This document shows positions 25,482 to 34,699 of a stretch of DNA of 64,000 nt, in pieces. Source of the stretch: Bacteroidales bacterium (GTDB lineage: Bacteria; Bacteroidota; Bacteroidia; Bacteroidales; UBA932); the NCBI GenBank assembly GCA_017400135.1, contig JAFPVJ010000027.1, positions 1-64,000 of the forward strand, written 5' to 3'. Numbering within the stretch: position 1 is the stretch's first letter; the number at the start of each line of letters is the position of its first letter. A model generated the notes under the pieces. That model did no database searches. It had not been told where the DNA came from and worked only from the letters and a program-made list of their open reading frames with translations. The translations under genes were made by a program, and so were the position numbers.

Positions 25482-26861
25482 TTAGAATTCGACTTCCAGG
25501 GTTTCGATTTCCGTGGCGACCTGCTTGAGGAAGCGCGTCGCCTCGCCGCCGTCGATGGCGCGGTGGTCGTAGGTCAGCGACAGGCCCATGTAGGGCACGA
25601 AGGCGTACACCCCGCCGCCGAGGTCCTTCGGGCGCGGGACGATGGTGCCGACGCCCAGGATGGCGCTCTGCGGCACATTGATGATCGGGGTGAACCATTC
25701 CACGCCGAAGCCGCCGAGGTTGCTGACGGTGAAGGAGGCCGCTTCCGCGGCGAGCAGGTCGGGATTGCAGCTGCCTTTCTTGCAGGCATCGGCGACCTTC
25801 TTGAGCTCCTTGCTGAGGCCGATGATGTTGAGTTCCTCCGCGTGGAGGACGGCGGGAACCATCAGGCCGCGCTCGGTATCGACCGCGCAGCCGAGGTTGA
25901 CGGTGTTGAAGATGCGCATCGCGTCTCCCAGGCAGTGGGAATTGATCTTCGGGAATTTCTGGAGGGCCTTGATGACGGCGAAGCAGACCAGGTCGTTGAT
26001 GGTGACGTTGGCATCGATGCGGCCTTCTTCGAGGGCCTTCTTGGCTTTCTTGCGGAGGGCCTGGATCTTGCGGGCGTCGGCGCCGAGCATGTGGGTGAGC
26101 TGGGCGCTGTTCTGCAGAGAATTGTACATCGACTTGGCGATGAGCTTGCGCATGTTGGACATCTTTTCGACGGTGAAGTCTTCGCCTTCGCCGGCGATGT
26201 CGGTATGGTTGGGCTTCCAGGTCTTGAGGTCGCCGGCCTTGACGGTGCCGTTGAGGCCGCTGCCGGTCTCGGGGGCCGCCTTGCCGCCTTCGGCCATCAT
26301 AGCCTTGGCGAGGCCGGTGAGAGGCTTGGCGGCGGCGAGGACGTCGCGCTCGATGATGCGTCCGTGGGGGCCGCTGCCGGCGAGCTGGGCGGTGTCGACG
26401 CCTTTCTCCGCGGCGGTCTTGCGGGCGCGGGGCGAAACCGGGGCACCGGGAACGGGGGCGGCGGAGGGAACAGCCTCCGCAAACGCCTCGCTGCGCTCGG
26501 CCCCACCACTAACGGTGTCGAGGGGGGCACTGGCCTGCGAGGGAACTCCCTCACCGGCTGCTGCGGGCGCCGTCCCAGAGGCTGCTGCGGCATCGCCGGG
26601 GGCAAACTCGGCAGTGGATTCACCTTCTGCGCCGATGACCATCACGTTGGTCAGAACGGGGATTTCATCGCCGTCCTTGAAGAAACAGGCGAGGACGGTG
26701 CCGGCCACTTTGGCTTCTTCCTCGAAGGAGGCCTTGTCGGTCTCGTAGCTGAACAGGACGTCGCCGACGGCCACGCTGTCGCCGACTTTTTTCTTGAATT
26801 CTGTAACGATACAGCTCTCTACGGATTGCCCTTGCTTGGGCATGATAACTGCGTTTGCCAT
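25482..26861 (-). CDS. Dihydrolipoamide acyltransferase (E2)
   Basis: A 459-residue E2: N-terminal lipoyl domain with lipoylation site Lys43 in YETDKASF, an Ala/Pro/Gly-rich linker (about 85-145), a peripheral-subunit-binding domain (PRARKTAAEKGVD), and the C-terminal acyltransferase domain with the catalytic His/Asp in DHRAIDGG. It forms the core to which E1 and E3 bind. It is the first gene of the operon, preceded by a weak TAAATTTC box and a small hairpin. Lipoylation could be done by the LplA encoded at 12.4-13.4 kb. Substrate specificity is not visible. Confidence 0.94.
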   Translation of the reverse strand: MANAVIMPKQGQSVESCIVTEFKKKVGDSVAVGDVLFSYETDKASFEEEAKVAGTVLACFFKDGDEIPVLTNVMVIGAEGESTAEFAPGDAAAASGTAPAAAGEGVPSQASAPLDTVSGGAERSEAFAEAVPSAAPVPGAPVSPRARKTAAEKGVDTAQLAGSGPHGRIIERDVLAAAKPLTGLAKAMMAEGGKAAPETGSGLNGTVKAGDLKTWKPNHTDIAGEGEDFTVEKMSNMRKLIAKSMYNSLQNSAQLTHMLGADARKIQALRKKAKKALEEGRIDANVTINDLVCFAVIKALQKFPKINSHCLGDAMRIFNTVNLGCAVDTERGLMVPAVLHAEELNIIGLSKELKKVADACKKGSCNPDLLAAEAASFTVSNLGGFGVEWFTPIINVPQSAILGVGTIVPRPKDLGGGVYAFVPYMGLSLTYDHRAIDGGEATRFLKQVATEIETLEVEF

Positions 26862-26892
26862 TATGTTTGTTTTTAGTCTTTTCGCGTCGTAA

Positions 26893-26924
26893 AAAGGTTT
26901 TTAACCTTTAATCCCCGAAATTTA
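26893..26924 (-). promoter_or_regulatory. Weak -7 box and leader hairpin before the E2-E3-E1 operon
   Basis: On the minus strand TAAATTTC (26924-26917) matches the TAnnTTTG box at seven of eight positions. The leader then holds an AAAGGTT/AACCTTT inverted repeat (26893-26909) before the E2 start at 26861. Whether the hairpin has a role is unknown. Confidence 0.3.
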
Positions 26925-26987
26925 CGAATTATTCAGCAGAAAGTGAAAGAAAAACCTTGGAAAATAGTCAACCGATTTATCAACCGC

Positions 26988-27025
26988 AAAAAAACTACCC
27001 CGCCGAAGCATGGAAGCCGGCGGGG
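26988..27025 (-). terminator. Rho-independent terminator after the TIM-barrel gene
   Basis: On the minus strand, CCCCGCCG and CGGCGGGG form an 8-base GC stem (27018-27025 with 26998-27005) followed by a run of seven T (26994-26988). It would end transcription from the isomerase gene before the E2 operon. Confidence 0.7.
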
Positions 27026-27101
27026 CAAGTCCGACTGCGGCGTTACTCAGCCGCAGCGAAGCGAGGATGGACGTAGCCGCGGTCGGAGCTTGACCGCCGG
27101 C
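27016..27101 (-). other. Structured intergenic element competing with the terminator
   Basis: GCCGGCGG (27016-27023) pairs perfectly with CCGCCGGC (27094-27101), continued inward by CAAG/CTTG and CCGAC/GTCGG with small bulges; inside lies a perfect CTGCGGC-loop-GCCGCAG hairpin (27035-27056). The outer stem uses the same bases as the terminator stem, so the two folds exclude each other, as in an attenuator. It may also be a dispersed intergenic repeat. Confidence 0.5.
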
Positions 27102-27110
27102 CTGCAGCCC

Positions 27111-27932
27111 TTATTTGGCGGTGGCGTCGAATATGCCGCGGAGATAACCGATCGATTCGGCCACACCCGGGTGAGGGTTATCGCCGTTCTTCTCGAACTC
27201 GACGGAAATCACGCCCTGGTACTTGATCTTGCGCAACGCCTTCACGATGGCCTTGAAATCCATCATGCCGCGTCCCATCTCCCAGGTCTGTCCGGCCTTC
27301 GACGGGGCGGTCTCGTCCTTGATGTGGATGTCATAGATCCACTTGCCGTACTTGCGGATGTCCTTCGCCACGTCGTAGCCCGAACGGAAGGTGTGGCCCA
27401 GGTCCATGCAGCAGCCCACGCCCAGCGACGGATCCTTCACCAGTTCGACCACGGTCCGGATGTCCGGGAAAGCGGCGCCGTCCGGTCCGTGCGTATGGAT
27501 CGCGACCTTGATGCCGGTCTCCTTGACCTTCTGGATGACGTAAGGCAGCAGCTCATAGTCCGGCACGCCGATGAACATCTTGGCCCCGTAGCGCTGCGCG
27601 TAGGCGAAGGTGCGGTCCGCGTCGGCCTTGCTCTTCATATAGATGGGACCGAGGATGTATCCCTCGACGCCGTACGAGGCGCATTTCGCCTTGAACGCGT
27701 CCATCTGCTCCTTCGTGGAATCCAGGGGCAGCCACCAGTCCTTGACGGAGAAATACTTGACGCCCATGTCCTTCAGGAACTGGAGGGTCTGGTCGAGACT
27801 GAACTTGCGGTAGGAGTAACCGGCGACTCCGATCTTGAAGTCGTCCGAGCCGTGGCGGACTTCCTGGGCCTGCACCGGAAGGGCGGAAGCGAGCAGGAAG
27901 GCGACGGTAAGGATTCTGACGATCTTTTTCAT
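27111..27932 (-). CDS. Exported sugar phosphate isomerase/epimerase-like TIM barrel
   Basis: A 273-residue xylose-isomerase-like TIM barrel with a cleavable signal peptide (MKKIVRILTVAFLLASALPVQAQ), so it acts outside the cytosol despite the family name. Visible elements are GVAGYSYRKF, the HTHGPDGAAFPD metal region, CCMDLGHTFRSG, YDIHIKDE and VISVEFE, which provide the usual His, Asp and Glu ligands. Many exported Bacteroidota members are 3-keto-sugar or glycan-processing enzymes with undefined substrates. The ATG at 27932 is chosen because it starts the signal peptide; the longer frame runs through the promoter. Confidence 0.87.
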   Translation of the reverse strand: MKKIVRILTVAFLLASALPVQAQEVRHGSDDFKIGVAGYSYRKFSLDQTLQFLKDMGVKYFSVKDWWLPLDSTKEQMDAFKAKCASYGVEGYILGPIYMKSKADADRTFAYAQRYGAKMFIGVPDYELLPYVIQKVKETGIKVAIHTHGPDGAAFPDIRTVVELVKDPSLGVGCCMDLGHTFRSGYDVAKDIRKYGKWIYDIHIKDETAPSKAGQTWEMGRGMMDFKAIVKALRKIKYQGVISVEFEKNGDNPHPGVAESIGYLRGIFDATAK

Positions 27933-27962
27933 GGTATGGTGATGATTATGTTTCGCGAAGGA

Positions 27963-27992
27963 CAAATATACGTTTTTAAAACCACTCGACAA
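27963..27992 (-). promoter_or_regulatory. Promoter: TTG-N19-TATATTTG
   Basis: On the minus strand TTG (27992-27990) and TATATTTG (27970-27963), 19 bases apart, fully match the Bacteroidota consensus. The upstream element lies in the end of tilS. It serves the isomerase gene starting at 27932. Confidence 0.75.
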
Positions 27993-29226
27993 CGAGGATG
28001 CGTTCGGTTTTTTCGGTGATGCGCAGCGTTTCGTCGATGCGTCGGCCCGCCAGAGCCGCGATCCGAGAGCCTCCCTCGGGATGCTCGATGACCCGAGCGC
28101 GGGCCTTGTCGGCGGCGGAGTATTTCAGGTCGGTGAAAAGGTCGCTGATCTTCTTGCGGCCCGTCATGCCCAGCGGGACCATCCAGTCTCCGGGACGCCA
28201 GGGCCGGACGACGGGATCCGAGGGCAGCAGGTCGGCGTCCAGATAAAGCGTTCCGGCCGGGGGGATGGGGGAGAATCCGGGCGTGCGGGGAAGTATTTCC
28301 AGGCGGATGCACGGCTCGTCCGGAACAGGGGAGAACGTCGGTGAAAGGAAACCCCGTGATAGCGTCCAGGACCCGAATTGCCGGGTTTCGGAAAGGTCAC
28401 CGGCTTCCAAGGTCGCGATGAGGCTTTCCAGATGGCCGGCATCCAGTCCGGAACCCTCCGTCAGGCGGAAGAGCAGCCAGCGCCAGTGCGTGCAGGCCAG
28501 CAGCTTGTCGAGATCGATCCGACCGGATGCATCCTGAATCCCAGCCTTCTCCCGAAGGAAGAATTCCTCCGCGATGTCATCCACTTGCGCAATATGCTCC
28601 CGGTCGCGGCGCAATGCCGTCCGGAAGGAGGGATTGATCTCTTCAAAAAGAGGAAAGACCTTGTGGCGCAGCAGGTTGCGACGGATGGTCGTATCCGTGT
28701 TGGTGCCGTCTTCCCGCCAGGTGCATCCGTGGACGCGCATCCAGGCCTCGATTTCCTTGCGCTCCAGACCCAGCATCGGCCTCAGCAGCCGGCCCTGTCC
28801 GTCTCCGTACGGGATCGGACCTTCGGAAGCCATACCCCGCAGCCCGCGCGTTCCCGTGCCTCGCAAGAGATGGAGCATCATCGTCTCCGCGTCGTCGTCG
28901 GCATTGTGAGCGACGGCCACGCCGTCGAATCCTTCATCGGTGCAAAGCCGGGCGAACCAGCGGTAGCGCAGTTCGCGCGCTGCCATCTCGATGCTGACGC
29001 CCCGTTCCGCGGCGAAGGCGGCCGTGTCGAAGGCCTGCACATACAGCGGCAGACCGTGCGCGGCGCACCAGTCCCGGACGAAGGTCTCGTCCCTGTCGGA
29101 CTCCGCACCCCGGAGCCGGAAGTTGCAGTGGGCGAGGGCGAAAGAACAGCCGGGGAACAGGTCCCCGGCATTCTCCGCGAGATACATCGAATCGATGCCT
29201 CCGCTGACTGCAAGCAGAATTCTCAT
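27976..29226 (-). CDS. tilS: tRNA(Ile)-lysidine synthase
   Basis: Modifies C34 of the tRNA-Ile CAU anticodon to lysidine so that it reads AUA. The 416 residues begin with the ATP PP-loop SGGIDS at 8-13, followed by HCNFRLRGAESDRDE and AHNADDDAETMMLHLLRGTG, all typical of TilS; the C-terminal TilS domains are recognisable by length. The gene follows DUF3078 with a 9-base gap, completing a proS-DUF3078-tilS run. Confidence 0.95.
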   Translation of the reverse strand: MRILLAVSGGIDSMYLAENAGDLFPGCSFALAHCNFRLRGAESDRDETFVRDWCAAHGLPLYVQAFDTAAFAAERGVSIEMAARELRYRWFARLCTDEGFDGVAVAHNADDDAETMMLHLLRGTGTRGLRGMASEGPIPYGDGQGRLLRPMLGLERKEIEAWMRVHGCTWREDGTNTDTTIRRNLLRHKVFPLFEEINPSFRTALRRDREHIAQVDDIAEEFFLREKAGIQDASGRIDLDKLLACTHWRWLLFRLTEGSGLDAGHLESLIATLEAGDLSETRQFGSWTLSRGFLSPTFSPVPDEPCIRLEILPRTPGFSPIPPAGTLYLDADLLPSDPVVRPWRPGDWMVPLGMTGRKKISDLFTDLKYSAADKARARVIEHPEGGSRIAALAGRRIDETLRITEKTERILVVEWF

Positions 29227-29235
29227 GGAAACACC

Positions 29236-30261
29236 CTATTTTTTGCGCGGCTCGAGCAAATAGGAGAAATTGAGCGTCAGGAACTCCTTGAACTGGACCT
29301 TTTTCGTCCCGTCGATCAAGACGTTGGGGTCGTAGATCAGCCAGGTCTGGAGTGCGATGCCGAAATGCTTGGCCAGTTGCCAGGTGAACTTGTTGTCCCA
29401 GTTGACACGCGGCTCCTGCGGACGGTGGAGGTAGTCGGAGAAGAGGATGAGTGAGGTCTCGCCCGTGAAGACGTCGTTGATGTTGAACTTGGCGTTCATG
29501 GCCAGTCTGGCACCCAGCTGGAAACGGTAGGGCATGTACATCGAGCCCAGGATTTCGCCGCTGTACCCTTCATAGTCCGGCTTGAGCTCCATGCCATAGG
29601 TCTTGCGCAGCTCCTCGCGCCTGACGATGGTGAAACCGCCGGTCAGCGGGGAGAAGCTGACGGTGAACCACGGCTTGGGCGTCCAGTCGACACCGAGGGA
29701 GAGGGTGGTGTAGGCCGGAGACAGGAAGCCGGACTGCAGGATCGCCTTGGCCATCCAGTCGTCGAAGGTCGGATCCTCGACCCCCGGGTTCAGGAACTTG
29801 TGGGTGTCCGTGAACTGCGACAGGAAGTTGAAAGCCGCCGTGTAGCTCCATTTCGAGTTCTCACTGGTCTTGAATCCCCATTTGCTGTCGAACAGGATGC
29901 GGTCCTTGTTCTTCTGCAGGACGGGCTTGTCATCCGCATAGAAAAAACCGTAGTCCAGCTGGAGACGGTTGTTCCAGTAGGACAGGCCTTTCTTGTAATT
30001 GGCGTTGCCATCCAGGGAAGTGGCTGCCGCGGTTTGGTTGTAGCCGCCCGCTGCCCAGTTGGTCAGAATCGTGTTGGTGAAACCGAGGTCGAACTTGAGC
30101 GACTTGGTCCAATAGTTGGGCTTAGCGGGAGCCTCCTGCTCTTCCTGCGTCTGGGCAAGGGCTTCGGCGGCCTTGGCCGCGGCGTCCTGGACCGACTGTG
30201 CAAAGGAAAAAACGCCGGCGGCCAGCAGCAGGGAAACGGCCGCGATCAGTCTCTTTTTCAT
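29236..30261 (-). CDS. DUF3078 outer-membrane-type protein
   Basis: A 341-residue protein with a signal peptide (MKKRLIAAVSLLLAAGVFSFAQ), a short Ala/Glu-rich segment, then alternating beta strands beginning at WTKSLKFDLGFTNTILTNWAAGG, the text of the Bacteroidota DUF3078 family, and an aromatic-containing end. It is probably a beta-barrel or barrel-associated protein of the outer membrane; no function is established. The ATG at 30261 starts the signal peptide; the longer open frame is antisense-overlap sequence of proS. Confidence 0.88.
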   Translation of the reverse strand: MKKRLIAAVSLLLAAGVFSFAQSVQDAAAKAAEALAQTQEEQEAPAKPNYWTKSLKFDLGFTNTILTNWAAGGYNQTAAATSLDGNANYKKGLSYWNNRLQLDYGFFYADDKPVLQKNKDRILFDSKWGFKTSENSKWSYTAAFNFLSQFTDTHKFLNPGVEDPTFDDWMAKAILQSGFLSPAYTTLSLGVDWTPKPWFTVSFSPLTGGFTIVRREELRKTYGMELKPDYEGYSGEILGSMYMPYRFQLGARLAMNAKFNINDVFTGETSLILFSDYLHRPQEPRVNWDNKFTWQLAKHFGIALQTWLIYDPNVLIDGTKKVQFKEFLTLNFSYLLEPRKK

Positions 30262-30268
30262 ATCCGGA

Positions 30269-31747
30269 TCAATAAGAAATGGCGAAAACGACTCTCCGGT
30301 GGGAAGGCTTGCCGGAATAGATGCACTTGCCTTCCTCCTCGCAGACGACCGTATCCACGGGAATGCAGCGGATCGTGGCCTTGGTCTCGTCCTTGATCTT
30401 CTGTTCGGTCTCGGCCGTGCCGTCCCAGTGGCAGAGCAGGAAGCCGCCTTTCTGGATCTCGGTCTTGAACTCTTCCCAGTCGTCGCATTTGCGGATGTTG
30501 GCATCCCGGAAACGGGCGGCCTTCACATAAATGCCTTTCTGGATGTCGTCCAGGAGTTCGTGGACATAGCGGTCGATGCCTTCCACGGGCACGGAGGCCT
30601 TTTCCAGCGTGTCGCGGCGGTGGACTTCGGCGGTACCGTTCTGGAGGTCACGGGGGCCCATCGCGATGCGCACCGGCACGCCCTTGAGCTCCCATTCGGC
30701 GAACTTGAAGCCCGGGCGCAGGTTGTCACGGTCGTCAACCTTGGCACTGTGGCCCAGCGCCTCGAAGGCCTTCTTCAGGGTTTCCATCTCGGCCAGGACG
30801 GCGCTGCGTTCCTCGTCGGTCTTGTAGATCGGCACGAGCACGATCTGGATCGGGGCGAGGGCGGGCGGCAGGACGAGTCCGTTGTCGTCGCCGTGCGCCA
30901 TGATCAGGGCGCCCATCAGACGCGTGCTGACACCCCAGGACGTGGCCCAGACATACTGCAGCTTGCCTTCCTTGTCCGTGAACTGGACGTCGAAAGACTT
31001 GGCGAAATTCTGGCCCAGGAAATGGGACGTACCGGCCTGGAGGGCCTTTCCGTCCTGCATCATCGCCTCTATGGTCAGGGTGTCGAGGGCGCCGGCGAAA
31101 CGCTCGTTGGGGCTCTTGTGGCCGACGATGACCGGCAGCGCCATGCAGTCCCGCACGAAGTCGGCATAGACATGCACCATCTCGTAAGCCTTCGCCTCAG
31201 CCTCCTCAGAGGTGGCGTGGGCGGTATGGCCTTCCTGCCAGAGGAACTCCGCGGTGCGGAGGAACAGCCTCGTGCGCATCTCCCAGCGCACGACGTTGCA
31301 CCACTGGTTGCAGAGGATGGGGAGGTCGCGCCAGGACTTGATCCAGTTCTTGTAGGTGCTCCAGATGATGGTCTCGGAGGTGGGACGCACGATCAGTTCC
31401 TCTTCGAGTTTCGCTTCGGGATCGACGACGACGCCCTTGCCGTCCGGATCGTTCATCAGGCGGTGATGGGTGACCACCGCACACTCCTTGGCAAAGCCGG
31501 CGACATGCTCGGCTTCGCGGGAGAAGAAGGATTTGGGGATGAACAGGGGGAAATATGCATTCTGCACGCCGGTCTTCTTGAACATGCCGTCCAGGACGGA
31601 CTGCATCTTCTCCCAGATGGCATAGCCGTAGGGCTTGATGACCATGCAGCCGCGGACGGCGGACTGCTCGGCGAGATCCGCCTTGACGACGAGATCGTTG
31701 TACCATTGGGAGTAATTCTCAGCGCGTGAAGTGACTTCTTTTGCCAT
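30269..31747 (-). CDS. proS: Prolyl-tRNA synthetase (eukaryote/archaeon type)
   Basis: Charges tRNA-Pro. The 492-residue length, the class II motif 2 region ([20 protein letters not shown]), the RPTSETIIW and [10 protein letters not shown] segments and the absence of the large editing insertion identify the ProS type 3 used in Bacteroidota. The short C-terminal zinc-like domain ends in RRVVFAISY. It is the first gene of a minus-strand run with DUF3078 and tilS, preceded by a TATATTTG box. Confidence 0.96.
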   Translation of the reverse strand: MAKEVTSRAENYSQWYNDLVVKADLAEQSAVRGCMVIKPYGYAIWEKMQSVLDGMFKKTGVQNAYFPLFIPKSFFSREAEHVAGFAKECAVVTHHRLMNDPDGKGVVVDPEAKLEEELIVRPTSETIIWSTYKNWIKSWRDLPILCNQWCNVVRWEMRTRLFLRTAEFLWQEGHTAHATSEEAEAKAYEMVHVYADFVRDCMALPVIVGHKSPNERFAGALDTLTIEAMMQDGKALQAGTSHFLGQNFAKSFDVQFTDKEGKLQYVWATSWGVSTRLMGALIMAHGDDNGLVLPPALAPIQIVLVPIYKTDEERSAVLAEMETLKKAFEALGHSAKVDDRDNLRPGFKFAEWELKGVPVRIAMGPRDLQNGTAEVHRRDTLEKASVPVEGIDRYVHELLDDIQKGIYVKAARFRDANIRKCDDWEEFKTEIQKGGFLLCHWDGTAETEQKIKDETKATIRCIPVDTVVCEEEGKCIYSGKPSHRRVVFAISY

Positions 31748-31790
31748 GGTATTGTTTTTGTATAGTTCGGAAAAAAGTACTATTATTGTG

Positions 31791-31798
31791 CAAATATA
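31791..31798 (-). promoter_or_regulatory. -7 box (TATATTTG) for proS
   Basis: A perfect TAnnTTTG match on the minus strand, 43 bases from the proS ATG, in the gap with the divergent lipoprotein gene. No clear TTG upstream. Confidence 0.5.
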
Positions 31799-31823
31799 CG
31801 ATTTTTTAATAAGAGAGCAGAAT

Positions 31824-32987
31824 ATGAAAAAGCATTTGACACTGATTGTTTCGACAGCGCTGATGCTTGCATCTTGCGCTTCCGTTGCGGAATATTCGCA
31901 GACGTCCGGGAACCAGCGCTTCCAGGACGGCGTTTATTCCAGACCTGTCAGGACGGCCGTCGATCAGACGGTGCAGTCTGAAGCATCCGCTCTCGCGGAA
32001 AAGACCCGTGGTACTGAAATCTATCTCCGTCGGGGACGGATCGATACGCTTTACATCCCAGAAAACAAGGCTGCCCAGTTCAAGTATGACTGGCGGGACA
32101 GCACGACCACGCTGACCATCCTGGACGGGTATGACTACGACCGCTATGCCTGGAACTTCGGCTACGGCTGGGGTTACGGCTGGGGCTGGCCCTACCGTTC
32201 CTGGTACGGATCCTGGTACAGCCCGTGGTATCGTCCCTGGGGCTACTACTCCTCGTGGTACAGCCCGTGGTACGGCCCGTATTATTCTTCCTGGTACAGC
32301 CCCTGGTACAGCTCCTGGTATTGGGATCCCTGGTTCGATCCCTTCTGGGACTACGGCTGGTACGGCTGGGGACCTTACTACTATGACAGCTGGGCCTACG
32401 GCGGCTGGTACGGACCCTGGGGTCCCTGGGGTTACGGACCGAGACTGCCTTACCACGGCGGATATGGCTACGGTCATGGCCGGGATGTGGTCCATACGTC
32501 CTGGGTTAACACGGTCGAAGGTTCCAACCGCCGGATGACGGCGAGCGGACAGCGCAGGAACACCTTCGGGGAGAATCCGACCGTGCGCAGGAATCCTTCC
32601 GGCGCCAGCGGTTCCCGTTCTTCCGCAACCCGCGCTTCGACGGCTGGCAGTTCTTCCGGAGTCAGCGGCAGCTCCACCTCCCGCAGGTCTTCCACATACG
32701 TGCGTCAGGCCGGTTCCGGATCTTCTTCCACTTCCGCGTCCCGCAGCGGTTCTTCCGGTAGCCGTACGTCTGCCCGCTCTTACGAGGGCGGTTCCTACAG
32801 CAGATCTTCGTCCGGCAGTTATTCCGGTTCCTCCTCGTCCGGCAGCTATTCCGGCGGCAGCCGCAGCAGCGGCGGCTATAGCGGTGGTGGTGGCGGCGGT
32901 TATTCCGGCGGCGGCCACAGCAGCGGCGGCGGAAGCTTCGGCGGCGGCGGTGGTTCCAGCAGCGGTGGCGGCGGCCATCGCAGATAG
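31824..32987 (+). CDS. Low-complexity Trp/Tyr-rich and Ser/Gly-rich lipoprotein
   Basis: A 387-residue predicted lipoprotein (signal ending LASC, Cys18). After a short globular part (about 20-105) comes a block of about 95 residues made almost only of W, Y, G, S and P, with repeated SWYSPWY units (about 112-205), then a basic linker and a long Ser/Gly/Arg-rich tail (about 225-387) ending in runs of Gly and Ser. No enzyme motif is visible. Such composition suggests an envelope or surface-adhesive, aggregation-prone or structural role. It stands beside a FadL-like porin gene on the same strand. The ATG at 31824 gives a standard signal; family unknown to me. Confidence 0.85.
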   Translation: MKKHLTLIVSTALMLASCASVAEYSQTSGNQRFQDGVYSRPVRTAVDQTVQSEASALAEKTRGTEIYLRRGRIDTLYIPENKAAQFKYDWRDSTTTLTILDGYDYDRYAWNFGYGWGYGWGWPYRSWYGSWYSPWYRPWGYYSSWYSPWYGPYYSSWYSPWYSSWYWDPWFDPFWDYGWYGWGPYYYDSWAYGGWYGPWGPWGYGPRLPYHGGYGYGHGRDVVHTSWVNTVEGSNRRMTASGQRRNTFGENPTVRRNPSGASGSRSSATRASTAGSSSGVSGSSTSRRSSTYVRQAGSGSSSTSASRSGSSGSRTSARSYEGGSYSRSSSGSYSGSSSSGSYSGGSRSSGGYSGGGGGGYSGGGHSSGGGSFGGGGGSSSGGGGHRR

Positions 32988-33045
32988 GGTCTGATACCAG
33001 ACGATATGCGCTTAACTATGAACTATGAAACGAATTGACAGCATT

Positions 33046-34650
33046 ATGAAAAAGATTCTTGCAATATCCCTGTTCTGCCTGACCGCCCTCACGGCGGGTG
33101 CGCAGACCATGTATGACGCGATCAATTACGCGGATAACAACTACTACGGGACGGCCCGGAGCGCTGCCCTCGGCAACGCGATGACCGCCGTCGGAGGCGA
33201 TCTCGGCTCGGTGGGCATCAACCCCGCCGGCGCAGCGGTGGCCGGATATTCCCAGTTCACCATCACGCCGGGTCTGAGCATCTCATCCACGAATTCGTCC
33301 TATGCTCCTACCGTGGGCGGGTCTTTCACCGGGACGACGCCTGACTCCCAGAACCGTTTCATCATGCCGAATTTCGGCTTCATGATGAATGTGGACACGC
33401 GCCGGGACTATGGCCTCAAGAACTGGACTTTCGGCATGACGCTCAATACGACCAATGTTTTCAATGAGCGTATGTCTGCGGGTGGGGTCAACAACAATTC
33501 GACGATGTTGGGTGAGATGGCATACTTTGCCTCGGGTATTCCTGGCATCGACCTTGTCTCCGGAGATAATTACGACCCGTATTACGATTCTGACTATGCC
33601 TGGCCCGACATCCTGGCATTCCAGTCCGGCATGATTGCGAACAGTTTCGGAAGTGAAGACCAGTATATCGGCGCCTCTGAGTTCCAGTATGATGACGGCA
33701 GCATCCTCAGTCCTGCCGCCCCGGTCAATCAGTCCTACTTCCGCCAGCGCACCGGCTCCAAGGCCGATGCGGTCATCAACCTGGCATTCAACTGGAATGA
33801 CAAGTTCTATTTCGGCGGCAACATCGGCATCGTCTCCCTCAATTATACCGAGAATACCAACAAACTCGAGTCTCCGGTCGACAAGTCGAAGTTCGGCCTG
33901 GTTATCGACGATGTGGAAACAACCTGGCTCAGTGCCCGCCAGCGCTATACGCTGGAGGCTGAGGGCACCGGCATCTATGCCAAGTTCGGCGCCATCTGGC
34001 TTCCCGTCGAAGGATTGAGACTGGGTGCGGCCATCAAGACTCCTACTGTCCAGACCATCTCCCAGCGCTGGATGTGGGATGGCCTCTGCAATTTCGACGG
34101 GATCAAATCCAACGTTTGGGAAACACCTGTCGCCGAGTATAGCTATAAGCTTGTCTCCCCGTTCAATTTCAACCTGGGAGCGGCTTATACCCTGGGTAAC
34201 AGAGCCCTGCTTTCCGTGGACTGGGAGCGGACGGACTTCCGTTCGATGCGTTTCCGTGACGAGGACGCTGCCTTTGGCGTGGATTCGTACAGTGAAGACA
34301 ACCAGTACATCCGCAACAATGCGGGCGTGACCAACAACATCCGCGTCGGTGCGGAGTTCAAGCCGTCCGAGGCCTTCGCCCTTCGCGCGGGTTATTCCTA
34401 TAAGAATTATGCGGAGAAGGCGGCCAATGTCAAGGACCTGACGCACACTGGTTCCATCGGTTTCGGCTACTCTTCGCCGGGTTCCTTCTTCCTGGATGCC
34501 GCCGTGCGTTACACGAAGTGCCCCGACACTTGGTTCTATCCGTACGACGACTATCAGGTCAGCGAGACCGGAGGTCTCATCTCGCCTCCCGAAATTGGTA
34601 TTGCGAGCCGCCTGATGGACGTGGTCCTGACCCTCGGCTGGCGTTTCTAA
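33046..34650 (+). CDS. FadL/OmpP1-TodX-like outer membrane protein
   Basis: A 534-residue outer-membrane beta-barrel protein with a signal peptide (MKKILAISLFCLTALTAGAQ). The mature N-terminus (GTARSAALGNAMTAVGGDLGSVGINPAG) is the hallmark of Bacteroidota FadL/OmpP1-like transporters, often annotated as hemin receptor or long-chain fatty acid transporter. The end reads LTLGWRF, with a terminal aromatic residue needed for barrel insertion. The substrate is unknown. An in-frame ATG at 33025 would add seven residues before the signal; 33046 is preferred. Confidence 0.9.
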   Translation: MKKILAISLFCLTALTAGAQTMYDAINYADNNYYGTARSAALGNAMTAVGGDLGSVGINPAGAAVAGYSQFTITPGLSISSTNSSYAPTVGGSFTGTTPDSQNRFIMPNFGFMMNVDTRRDYGLKNWTFGMTLNTTNVFNERMSAGGVNNNSTMLGEMAYFASGIPGIDLVSGDNYDPYYDSDYAWPDILAFQSGMIANSFGSEDQYIGASEFQYDDGSILSPAAPVNQSYFRQRTGSKADAVINLAFNWNDKFYFGGNIGIVSLNYTENTNKLESPVDKSKFGLVIDDVETTWLSARQRYTLEAEGTGIYAKFGAIWLPVEGLRLGAAIKTPTVQTISQRWMWDGLCNFDGIKSNVWETPVAEYSYKLVSPFNFNLGAAYTLGNRALLSVDWERTDFRSMRFRDEDAAFGVDSYSEDNQYIRNNAGVTNNIRVGAEFKPSEAFALRAGYSYKNYAEKAANVKDLTHTGSIGFGYSSPGSFFLDAAVRYTKCPDTWFYPYDDYQVSETGGLISPPEIGIASRLMDVVLTLGWRF

Positions 34651-34667
34651 GCCTCCGTTGACATAGC

Positions 34668-34699
34668 AAAAAAATGCTGACTTCGCGTCAGCCTTTTTT
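34668..34699. terminator. Bidirectional terminator between the porin gene and wbqC
   Basis: GCTGAC-TTCGC-GTCAGC (34676-34692) is flanked by an A-run on the left and a T-run on the right, so it can end transcripts from both convergent genes. The wbqC stop codon lies inside the stem. Confidence 0.75.

Noticed and set aside
24081-26876. 931-codon open frame antisense to the E2 and E3 genes
   Set aside because: Spans two well-identified genes and their gap; composition typical of an antisense frame in GC-rich DNA.
32208-32330. Short DNA repeats in the Trp/Tyr-rich gene as a CRISPR array
   Set aside because: Repeats are in-frame codons for SWYSPWY units without regular spacers.
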